Source: a virus
Direction: 5' to 3' (one strand)
Virus record (IMG/VR): IMGVR_UViG_3300025674_008651
Span: 1-48,364 of that record
DNA: 48,364 nt
Shown: piece by piece, positions 40,583-48,364 of the stretch
How positions within the stretch are numbered: the first letter of the stretch is position 1
Layout: each line of letters starts with the position of its first letter
Notes under the pieces: model-generated
What the model was told of the DNA's origin: nothing
Seen by the model: only the letters and a program-made list of their open reading frames with translations
Databases searched by the model: none
Made by a program: the position numbers and the translations under genes

Positions 40583-41249
40583 AAGACTTTATTTTACAAA
40601 AGTCCACGAAGAAGCAATAATTCAATATGCTCTCACAAGAGATCGTTTTGAGAGAGATCGCCTTTATGGAACTCTCATACAGCCAGCTTTTAGCGAGATG
40701 GTAGATAAGATTATCTATACATATAAATTTAATAACTTGCCTAACATAGAAGTAATGTCAGATGAGTGTAAGATTTGGCTCACAACTATTTTAGACAAGT
40801 TCGATCCTGATAAGGGACACAAAGCATTCTCTTATTTTAGTGTGATCACCAAGAACTGGTTCATTCAGAAGGTCAAGAAGAACACTAAGCGGCTTCAAAG
40901 AGAAGTAAGATGTGACGATGTTTATCAGCAGATAGATAATGAGGACTTTGTAACAAAAAACCATTATGAAGACGACAGAGCCCACCGAGAGTTTTGGACT
41001 GCTTTGTGTGGTGAAATAGACGGTTGGAAGCAAATGCAGTTAAAAGAGACAGAGCAAAGAACCATTTTAGCTATAGAAGATTTAATTACAAACATTGATA
41101 ACATTGAGATTTTTAACAAAAAAGCTATTTATCTATATCTACGAGAGATTAGTGGTTTAAACACTAAACAACTTGTAGCTAGCTTGAGCAATATCAAGAA
41201 AAGGTATCGAGAGTTCAAGCATGATTGGATAAATGGTGAGCCTAGATGA
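40548..41249 (+). CDS. Late-transcription sigma factor, T4 gp55-like
   Basis: T4 gp55 redirects host RNA polymerase to late promoters (TATAAATA-type), with gp33 and the sliding clamp. Here a 233-residue protein has LDKFDPDKGHKAFSYFSVITKNWFIQKVKK, the sigma region-2-like core helix of gp55 relatives (KFDP-x4 to AFSYF). The N-terminus is Lys/Arg-rich. There is no sigma-4 helix-turn-helix of the usual type. The gene precedes the tail genes, as in related phages. A gp33-like partner may be the left-edge gene. TATAAATA sites upstream of + strand genes were not obvious in this window. Confidence 0.85.
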   Translation: MEQQKQRRKRTKRLYFTKVHEEAIIQYALTRDRFERDRLYGTLIQPAFSEMVDKIIYTYKFNNLPNIEVMSDECKIWLTTILDKFDPDKGHKAFSYFSVITKNWFIQKVKKNTKRLQREVRCDDVYQQIDNEDFVTKNHYEDDRAHREFWTALCGEIDGWKQMQLKETEQRTILAIEDLITNIDNIEIFNKKAIYLYLREISGLNTKQLVASLSNIKKRYREFKHDWINGEPR

Positions 41250-41548
41250 TAGACCCAGATGAGTTAGCCGAGCAGGCGATTAAAAACATAGAAGAAGATA
41301 GAAATAAAGCAGACTATCTTGTAACTCAGATTCTAACAGACATTCAAGCTGGTAAAACAAACCACCAGAGCGCTGGCATGGTTCTATCAAAGCATTTAGA
41401 AACAATGCAGCGAGCTAACGAGCAGTTGGTTAAGCTCACTGCCCTATTCAAGAAAACAGAAACCAATCATTTTACTGGGTTCTCCGATTCTGAAAGAGAC
41501 AAGTTGTTTGAAGAAATCAACAAAAAAGAAGAGGGACCTAGTGAGTAA
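41246..41548 (+). CDS. Small hypothetical helical protein
   Basis: The 100-residue, acidic protein (ELAEQAIKNIEEDRNKADYL ... VLSKHLETMQRANEQLVKLTALF) is a predicted coiled coil. It starts in an ATGA overlap with the sigma gene and ends in TAATG with the tail hub gene. Possibly a small accessory to late transcription or tail assembly. No motif is recognised. Confidence 0.7.
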   Translation: MIDPDELAEQAIKNIEEDRNKADYLVTQILTDIQAGKTNHQSAGMVLSKHLETMQRANEQLVKLTALFKKTETNHFTGFSDSERDKLFEEINKKEEGPSE

Positions 41549-43773
41549 TGTCTGCTAATACAAATCATCGCATAATAAGCGGAAAAGCAGAGAGTATAAG
41601 TGATATTGCTAGTATCGCTAATAAAAGAAATACTACGGTATCTGATGTTCTTATTGCCTTAGCTAAAAAACAACTAGAATCAGTAAAAAATAAGGGCAAA
41701 GGTAAGTTTTTAGCTGTTGTCACTAAAGTTTTGGAGGGTCACACTTCTGATCCATTCTTAAATGAGGAATACGAGGCTGATAGGGTAGACGGTACCACCA
41801 AACAACTACAAGAAAATAGTAAAGTTGTTTTGCTTCATGTACCAGCCCTTTACACTTATTATGAAAATCAAAGCGTTGAAATAAAAAACTCAACTGATCT
41901 AAAACGAGAAATAGGAACGATTGATTTATACAAAATATCTTGTGTAACAACAAAGAACGTTCAACCAAATGATGTTGTTAATGTTGAATTTGAGGATATT
42001 TCTAATTTTAAAAATCCTAAAATTACAACTCTAGATAAAGAAGATAAGAAAAGATTAAGCATTGACGTAGTAAAGTTTCTTAAAGCTAAAGAAATCTTAA
42101 AGGAACAAAACGCTTGTAAACTTTTAAACACTGAAGAGGCTCAAGGTTACGCAATTAAATCAAAGGTATTTTTAAACCCCGGCAATCCAAAATTTGGATA
42201 CACTCAATTTTATAACAACTTTTCAGATATAGCAAAAAAAGATAATATTTTAAAGCAGATAGTAAGAAACAAAAGTTCGGCAGAGTTGTCTCAGATAGGA
42301 TTATCAGTCAACGCAACATCGGCAAAAGCTTATAGCGAATTAACAACAAACTCACAATACAAATTTTCAATAAGTTTAAATGGGAATACTCAAGTTGTTA
42401 ATTATATTAATTCAAATACTTCCATTAAGCCAAGTGAAAAAATTATACCAATTACGACCAATAATGAAGCTCAAAGAGAATTGTATTTAAAAATTGAAAC
42501 ACCAAATGTAAACAGCAATACTTTTAAGAATTATATTGCCGAATATTTAAAATCGATTATCATCAGCGAGTTTAATTATAGTTGGGCTGACTCTGGTGAT
42601 AAAGGTTATAAAATAGATATTTTTGGCAGCAGCAAGATAGATGATGGTTTAAAGAATGGTAACGCTAGCTTGGCTATTGAATATTCTACTAAGGTTGATA
42701 ATGTTTCTAGAAACAACGCAACTTCAATAACCGAGAAAACAGTTAAAACACCACTTAAAACCTCAAAAGCTCCACAACAAGCAGCATCGGATGCCACGCA
42801 ACAAAATGTAACAGGTAGTCAACCTGCCGCAGAAACACCAGTTTGCGATAATATACCCACTGTTAATGACTCTCTTTATATTAATGTTAAGGAAAGCAAA
42901 AAGACATCGTTTAATAATGATAATAAAAAGTTTAAAAGTAATGATGTTTCATTAGAAAATTGGTTTAGCGAGGGACTTAAACTCGCCATATTTAAAGACT
43001 ATGATGAAACTCCTGCTAGTTCTTTACCCACTAATAACAACTTTAGTTACGCTAAAGAAGTAGAGGTTATTTCTGGTACGCCAGAGTCTGTGAAACAAAA
43101 CGCTGCGACCATAATTACAAAGAAAAAAAAGATAGTAAATCCAATACAGAGAGGGACAAATGATACTAAAATACAAAACAACTTAAAAGAGTTGGTTAGA
43201 TTTTGTAAAGAACTTACAAAGCTGATTGCCGTAAAAGAGAATGTTCCTCTTAATAAAGTGTATGTTCTTCCCATTAGCGTTTTTAGAAAATATACAAAGA
43301 CAAAAGAAGAAGACGGCAAAGATGAAAATAGTCGTCACTTTTTTGGCAGGGCGATTGATTTTACTGTATATGTAAATTACGACGAGCAGGCTGATTTAAA
43401 AAGCAACTCAATTCCAACAGAAGGTACTTATGAGATACCAAACACAATTATTTATTTGTATGTTTTGGCTCTTTTAAAACTACACAAAACAAAATTTGGC
43501 GTTTGCGGCATTGGTCTTTTACGAGACGGTACTACAAGAAAATCTGGCTATGTTCACTACGAATATATGAGAGAGACCTCCAATGAAAATGTTGGTTTAC
43601 TTAAAAATAGAAGATGGGTCTCGCAGCCAAAGAAAAAAGACGAAAATACTGTCTATGGTAAAGCATTTGGTCAGCTAGATAGCAGCAAGGATAGAATCAT
43701 AAAAGATTTTGCTTTTAAGGATATTAAAGCTAAAATTGGTATCATACCTGAAAAGCTAGAAAACTTATTGTAG
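41548..43773 (+). CDS. Tail/baseplate hub protein with M15-type peptidoglycan peptidase domain
   Basis: The 741-residue protein has a strand-rich, Asn/Lys-rich body with a low-complexity Thr/Ala/Gln linker (about residues 390-430, SKAPQQAASDATQQN). The C-terminal 170 residues carry SRHFFGRAIDF (His597-x6-Asp604) and GYVHYEY (His670), the zinc-binding layout of VanY/M15 D,D-peptidases. It would cut peptide cross-links as the tail penetrates, the role gp5 lysozyme has in T4. The start is fixed by a TAATG overlap. The position after the late sigma gene and before two further structural genes supports a tail role. Confidence 0.82.
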   Translation: MSANTNHRIISGKAESISDIASIANKRNTTVSDVLIALAKKQLESVKNKGKGKFLAVVTKVLEGHTSDPFLNEEYEADRVDGTTKQLQENSKVVLLHVPALYTYYENQSVEIKNSTDLKREIGTIDLYKISCVTTKNVQPNDVVNVEFEDISNFKNPKITTLDKEDKKRLSIDVVKFLKAKEILKEQNACKLLNTEEAQGYAIKSKVFLNPGNPKFGYTQFYNNFSDIAKKDNILKQIVRNKSSAELSQIGLSVNATSAKAYSELTTNSQYKFSISLNGNTQVVNYINSNTSIKPSEKIIPITTNNEAQRELYLKIETPNVNSNTFKNYIAEYLKSIIISEFNYSWADSGDKGYKIDIFGSSKIDDGLKNGNASLAIEYSTKVDNVSRNNATSITEKTVKTPLKTSKAPQQAASDATQQNVTGSQPAAETPVCDNIPTVNDSLYINVKESKKTSFNNDNKKFKSNDVSLENWFSEGLKLAIFKDYDETPASSLPTNNNFSYAKEVEVISGTPESVKQNAATIITKKKKIVNPIQRGTNDTKIQNNLKELVRFCKELTKLIAVKENVPLNKVYVLPISVFRKYTKTKEEDGKDENSRHFFGRAIDFTVYVNYDEQADLKSNSIPTEGTYEIPNTIIYLYVLALLKLHKTKFGVCGIGLLRDGTTRKSGYVHYEYMRETSNENVGLLKNRRWVSQPKKKDENTVYGKAFGQLDSSKDRIIKDFAFKDIKAKIGIIPEKLENLL

Positions 43774-43785
43774 GATAATTATTAT

Positions 43786-44667
43786 ATGCCACAACAACAA
43801 GCAGGGATAACAAAATCAAATAACTCAAGATTGTCTGAGCCGTCTAGAGTAAGACTAGAGGCAGCAACAAAGGCAAAAAGTGGTGTTGACGCCAACAATA
43901 ATAGCTATCCAAACCCAACATTAGTTTTACCTTCTGACGGTGAACTAATCGGAAAACATCCAAATAAAGCAGGATATATCGTCTTTGGGAATAACGAAAA
44001 ATATGCGGCTCCAGAATTAAACATAACTGTGGGTGTTGGTGGTCCGTTTAAAAAAGAGGGCGTAGATTATACCTACCCAAGTCCTTTAGATGCGGCTTCG
44101 ATTGTTTTATCAGAGAAAACAGACGATACAGGCATTGTATCTCTCGTAGGAAAACCAAACTCTAGAGCAGCCATTAAAGCCACAGCAGACATGATTAAAA
44201 TCCATGGTAGGGAAGTGGTTGAAATTGCCGCTGGTGGAACTGAATACATTCATGGAACTGGAACAAAGAATCAAGCTAAAACTGGAGCAGTTCACATTGT
44301 AGCGGGTAATAGAACTGATGGGCAGTTTAAACTACAACCAATGGTTAAGGGAGAAAATTTAAAAAACTTTTTAGATGAGCTAACCGAAACAGTTGCTAAT
44401 ATAAATTCAAATCAGCAAAAAATTATTGAAATGATTATAAAAATGCAGGCTATATTTACGGCGCTTGGTACTGGGCTTTCAGCAATACCATTTACGGCTG
44501 CTGTCGGAGGTCCAATATTATCAGCCATAGCTCCAGATATACCAAAATCAGTTATAGCCCTTACAAACAATTTGTCAAGTGGACTCAATACAGAGTTCAA
44601 AAAGATTAACTACAGTCAGCCCTACTCTCCAAAGAATATTTTAAGCAGGTACAACAAGGTAAATTAG
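43786..44667 (+). CDS. Tail/baseplate structural protein
   Basis: The 293-residue protein has a disordered Ser/Asn-rich start, then strand-rich segments (NPTLVLPSDGELIG, ELNITVGVGGPF, MIKIHGREVVEIAAGG) that resemble the repeating strands of tail-spike or gp5/gp27-associated domains. A helical part follows (FLDELTETVANINSNQQKII) and a Gly/Pro/Ala-rich hydrophobic stretch (SAIPFTAAVGGPILSAIA). AGGA ribosome site upstream. I remember similar proteins in marine T4-like phages listed only as virion structural protein. It lies between the hub and the very large gene. Confidence 0.75.
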   Translation: MPQQQAGITKSNNSRLSEPSRVRLEAATKAKSGVDANNNSYPNPTLVLPSDGELIGKHPNKAGYIVFGNNEKYAAPELNITVGVGGPFKKEGVDYTYPSPLDAASIVLSEKTDDTGIVSLVGKPNSRAAIKATADMIKIHGREVVEIAAGGTEYIHGTGTKNQAKTGAVHIVAGNRTDGQFKLQPMVKGENLKNFLDELTETVANINSNQQKIIEMIIKMQAIFTALGTGLSAIPFTAAVGGPILSAIAPDIPKSVIALTNNLSSGLNTEFKKINYSQPYSPKNILSRYNKVN

Positions 44668-47600
44668 ATGTCTAATTTTGATAGTAAAATTTATAAAATA
44701 GCCAAAGAGTATGTAAGGAGCAGGGCAACAGCAAACCCATCTCAGCTAAATTCTATTTTTGAGGCTGAAAATCAATTTGAAGCTAAGAAAGAAAATGATT
44801 TCGCTTTAGCTTGTTTGCGATTAATTTGTAAGGACACCAGAGCAGGCATCGACCCAACCAAGAATCCAGATGAGTTCTCTCAAATGGTTAAAGATTTAAA
44901 ACTAAACGAGTTGGGAGGCATAGATCTTGGATTTGGACAAGGGACTTCAAACAATCTTTTTTATAGGTTAGCTATTAAATACTACCCATTAAATCTTAAA
45001 GAAGAGTACGACTATAAAGATGAATTTTTAAAAACTGCGTTTGTAGACTACAATTTTCTTAATACATTGGCTGTAGACCAATTAAATGATACAGAAACTT
45101 ACGAAGTATTAACAAAACAAGCATTCTTTAAGTGGCATTACAAAAATTTTATTGAAGATTTAGAATACAACAAGGTTATAAAGACGGCAAATCCCGGTGA
45201 TGGCTCTTCTAATGGTTGGACATCTTTTAGAGAAAAAGAGGGGTTTTATGTTTCACCAACCGGCGCCCCATTCAATACTGGAACGCCAACGGTTTGCTGC
45301 TTGATAGAAGAGAAAGTAGAAAATGTATTAGATTTAGATGTAGAAAATTTAGAAAAATACTATCCCAGAGCTTTTAATCCGGTCTTATCTGCCTTCGGAA
45401 AGAAAAACTGGGAAAGCTTAAACGCAACAGAAAAGTCTAAACTTTTAGTTAGTGTTGTAGACCACAGAAAAAATTCATCAGAATATTCTAAATTCTTGTT
45501 TAATTTGGTCGATACAAAGCAAAAAATTTATAGATTGTGTTTTGGGCTTGACTACGCAATACTCAACACTTTAGAAAGCATCAGTCTTCCAAGCAAAAAT
45601 TATAAAAAATTAAGTCAAATAAAAACTTTTGTAGGACAAGAACTTAATGATAAGTCTCCACTAGTAATACAAGCCTTTTCTGCTACAGAGGAACAGGAAA
45701 CAACAAGACTATTTCTTGATAAAATCAATAAAGCAAGTGATATCTTAGAGAAGAAAGATGAGGCGATTCAAAATGGACCAGCTTTATTTTTCGATACAGA
45801 AACAAATGAAAATAAGGAAGCTTACAATTTAGTAAAACAAGATTTAGAAACTTATGAATTAATTGACGAGACTACATCAACAGAAATATTAAAAGCTCAA
45901 TATTCACCAAGCGGTATTGATTTTGGTCAATCAATGAGGGGAGTTTATGGAGAGCTTATATACAACTACTATGTTAAAAATAGAATACAATTTATACAGT
46001 TTTTAACTGATATAAAGCCCAAACAGGGTCTTTTAAGACAAGACAAAGCGACGGAAGATTTAAAGTTTTATTTTAAATTCAACAAAGGGTATCCAGTATT
46101 ATTAGCTGTTGGAGCAGAGCAGAAAAACTCTAAAAAGACAGAACCCAGTAACGATGTAATAAAAACCCAAAGTAAAAGCAACCCATTTGAATTTTCAGAA
46201 CTAAAAGATAATCAAGAACAGCCACTCTATATCGATGAAATTGATAAAGCATATGCTGTTATAAAGAAAGTTGATTTTACAGATAAAACCGTTGGCTCAG
46301 CCTCAAAGTTTACAGGAATAAATGGAGAGTTTTTATTTGTAACTGAATTTTTATTAAAGGAAATATTAGCGTCAGAAACTCTTTTAGCTAAAGAAATTCA
46401 ACCATTAATAGATAAAGATAATTTACAATTCAAAGAAAGTCTTTATGATGTAATAAGTTATGATGATATGCTTTCTGAGATGTCGGCAACCAACAATTCT
46501 TTTGGACCGATATTGCTATCAACCATAAACGGTTTTGTAATTGGATTAAATTACATACTTTTATCTAATGAAACTGGTGGCTTGTTAGATTTTTCATCAG
46601 CCAACTTAGAGCTTGGAACAAGTTTCTTATCGTCAACACAGACATTTAAAGATAGGGATACTTTCATTTTAGATAATGTCGGCAAGTTTTTAGAAACACT
46701 ACATTATCCAAGGCTACAAATAAAGCCTACAGTCCCAAAGCAAAAAGCGGCGACTGTAGAAGAGCCTGACGCTGGCTTGGTAAAACCAGCAAATGAGAAT
46801 GCCCTAACTTCTGCGAAAAAGAAAAAAGAAAAAGTTTATGACTTAGACAGCTACAATAGCTGGTTAAAAACCGGTGGTAAAAAGATTTTTGTTACGTTAG
46901 CTCAAGTAAGTGGAAGTCCGTGTTATGAAGATCTAGCGAGAATAGTATCAAATGGAACGGTAGACCAAATTTTTGAATTTCTTTTAACAAAATTTCCATG
47001 GGATGAACTACTAGCTAAATCGCTATTAACGAACCTTAGACGTATAGCTAATTTAACCCCTGGGGAAACAGGCTTTGCTGATGCTGTTAACGCCTGTTTA
47101 AAAGACGGTGGTGTTGATGATTTGTTAAACAGCTTTGCTAGAACTCTCGATGTTTTACAGAATTTCGATAAGATAATTAACTCTAACATACCACAGGTTC
47201 CAACAATACCAGAATTACCAAATCTTTTTGTCTTAGACTTTCAAAAAGTGTTCCGAGATGCAGTATTTAACGCTGTTCAAGAAGTAGTTTTAGCTATTTT
47301 AGGTCAAATTTTGGGTGTAATGCTTCAAGAAATTCTAGGAGATTGTCAGTTAGACGGTGAATTAGATGACTTATTAAACGAAAAATTAAAGGGAAGTAAG
47401 GACAAAACAGCCACCGGAGCCAACCAAAGCCCGACAGATTTAGCTTTACAGTCAAATATTGATGAATTATCAGATTTTGGTACTGACTTAAACAGCGTCT
47501 CAGTTGATATTGTAGCGATTTTAAGGGCTAGTAGGCAAGATAGCTTAGATAACATCTTTAACGGCGTTCTAGACCTATTCCCGAGCCTTAGAATTAAGTT

Positions 47601-48364
47601 TAAAGCGACTAATTCTGATCCACTAGTGGTGATTGAAAATTATTTGAGCGATTTGACGGCGGAGGTCTTATCAGCTTTACAAACGAAAAACTTACTAAAC
47701 CGTGTTGCTGGTGAGAGAGAATATTCAAGAGTAAAGATATTTACTGAAAATTACAACAACAATGCCCTGAAACCAACATTTTTATCAAACAAAAACATTT
47801 CATTGTTGTTTAGATACCTAAGCCAATTTATTGATGAGAATCTAATCAATCAAGAAATAGTTTCTGCTAACGTAATCATACCAGACCCATGTTATGTCAA
47901 CTTTGGAAGACTTAGCAACGAGGACATTAATGTGTTACGAAATCTGCTGGGCGACGATTTAGCAAATGATTACGCTAGAAACAGCGCAAATATATTTTCA
48001 GATCAAATAAACTCTATTTGTAGTAAGTTAGCTAATGGTGTTTTTAATTTTGCTAACAATTTAGAAAATTTAAACTTGGTTTCTGATAGCTCTAAAAAAG
48101 CTTTACAAAAAGCAGTTGATTCATCTTTTGATTATTTGGTGGCTCTACAGAATAGTACGAGAGCGGGAGCCCTACAGAGAGCTTCTTTTATTAACGATTT
48201 CATTAAAGCAGCGTATTTTGGTGAAATAGCTAAAAAACCTGATGATTATTATAATGGTCTAGATTTTAAATTAGGATATAAGGCTTTTTCTGAGGACCTG
48301 TACAAGCAAATTTTTAATTTGACTTTCGGAGAGGCAGAGTTTCTACTAAACAAAGACGTAATAA
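44668..48364 (+). CDS. Very large structural protein, 3' end beyond window
   Basis: An open frame starts at ATG 44668, directly after the previous TAG, and runs to the end of the window without a stop: at least 1232 residues (MSNFDSKIYKIAKEYVRSR ...). I translated it through to base 48363. It mixes helical and strand regions, and is Asn/Lys/Asp/Ser-rich like the two preceding structural genes. A hydrophobic helical stretch lies near 47.3 kb (VFNAVQEVVLAILGQILGVM). No enzymatic motif was recognised. A baseplate or tail component is the most likely role from size and place. The length and the missing end prevent a firm family call. Confidence 0.8.
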   Translation, partial: MSNFDSKIYKIAKEYVRSRATANPSQLNSIFEAENQFEAKKENDFALACLRLICKDTRAGIDPTKNPDEFSQMVKDLKLNELGGIDLGFGQGTSNNLFYRLAIKYYPLNLKEEYDYKDEFLKTAFVDYNFLNTLAVDQLNDTETYEVLTKQAFFKWHYKNFIEDLEYNKVIKTANPGDGSSNGWTSFREKEGFYVSPTGAPFNTGTPTVCCLIEEKVENVLDLDVENLEKYYPRAFNPVLSAFGKKNWESLNATEKSKLLVSVVDHRKNSSEYSKFLFNLVDTKQKIYRLCFGLDYAILNTLESISLPSKNYKKLSQIKTFVGQELNDKSPLVIQAFSATEEQETTRLFLDKINKASDILEKKDEAIQNGPALFFDTETNENKEAYNLVKQDLETYELIDETTSTEILKAQYSPSGIDFGQSMRGVYGELIYNYYVKNRIQFIQFLTDIKPKQGLLRQDKATEDLKFYFKFNKGYPVLLAVGAEQKNSKKTEPSNDVIKTQSKSNPFEFSELKDNQEQPLYIDEIDKAYAVIKKVDFTDKTVGSASKFTGINGEFLFVTEFLLKEILASETLLAKEIQPLIDKDNLQFKESLYDVISYDDMLSEMSATNNSFGPILLSTINGFVIGLNYILLSNETGGLLDFSSANLELGTSFLSSTQTFKDRDTFILDNVGKFLETLHYPRLQIKPTVPKQKAATVEEPDAGLVKPANENALTSAKKKKEKVYDLDSYNSWLKTGGKKIFVTLAQVSGSPCYEDLARIVSNGTVDQIFEFLLTKFPWDELLAKSLLTNLRRIANLTPGETGFADAVNACLKDGGVDDLLNSFARTLDVLQNFDKIINSNIPQVPTIPELPNLFVLDFQKVFRDAVFNAVQEVVLAILGQILGVMLQEILGDCQLDGELDDLLNEKLKGSKDKTATGANQSPTDLALQSNIDELSDFGTDLNSVSVDIVAILRASRQDSLDNIFNGVLDLFPSLRIKFKATNSDPLVVIENYLSDLTAEVLSALQTKNLLNRVAGEREYSRVKIFTENYNNNALKPTFLSNKNISLLFRYLSQFIDENLINQEIVSANVIIPDPCYVNFGRLSNEDINVLRNLLGDDLANDYARNSANIFSDQINSICSKLANGVFNFANNLENLNLVSDSSKKALQKAVDSSFDYLVALQNSTRAGALQRASFINDFIKAAYFGEIAKKPDDYYNGLDFKLGYKAFSEDLYKQIFNLTFGEAEFLLNKDVI

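Overview
The window reads as one continuous segment of a large tailed-phage genome. It is AT-rich, more than 95% coding, almost all on the + strand, and its genes are joined by ATGA, TAATG or short overlaps. There are no rRNA, tRNA, IS or CRISPR signals. A T4-like myovirus is the best fit: there is a gp55-type late sigma factor at 40.5 kb, a truncated zinc-finger gene at the left edge that resembles the gp33 late-transcription coactivator, and a tail hub carrying a peptidoglycan peptidase. Several small families look like those I remember from uncultured marine myoviruses. The host cannot be named from the sequence, but the lipoprotein and signal-peptide genes and the nonulosonate-type sugar genes fit a Gram-negative host.

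Layout. 1-1.7 kb: left-edge regulator and four small genes, three of them with export signals, including a trypsin-like lipoprotein. 1.7-15.2 kb: a cassette of proteins that are probably packaged in the head. Many carry short helical N-termini ending in the T4 prohead-protease signature [LIV]-x-E. They include a Nudix hydrolase at the border, an SGNH/peptidoglycan-binding/lytic-transglycosylase protein, a nucleotidyltransferase, an HExxH protease, an Ala-rich protein with glycine-zipper segments, and a fusion of a KxDG ligase-like core with an HxGH (NMN-adenylyltransferase-like) domain. The cassette ends with a Fis-like small protein and a beta-rich structural protein. A near-consensus sigma70 promoter follows at 15.2 kb. 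15.2-20.4 kb: metabolic and host-takeover genes: adenylosuccinate synthetase, a ClpP-like protease, PIN-PhoH, a tagged HExxH protease and a Cas4/RecB-like nuclease.

20.4-39.5 kb: a glycan-biosynthesis island of about 19 kb. It holds nine glycosyltransferase-type genes (one with two domains), a compact NeuB/NeuA pair for a nonulosonic acid, sugar epimerase/dehydratases, a radical SAM enzyme, a 2OG-Fe(II) dioxygenase, two oxidoreductases, a deacetylase-like protein and methyltransferases including FkbM. 39.5-41.5 kb: small genes, a ManC-type cupin and the late sigma factor. 41.5-48.4 kb: tail/baseplate genes, ending in a very large ORF that runs off the right edge.

Working model (inference): the late genes build the virion. 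A prohead protease trims tagged enzymes packaged with the genome, and these would enter the cell at infection to breach the wall and act on nucleotides, RNA or NAD. The glycan island would decorate the virion or remodel the host surface.
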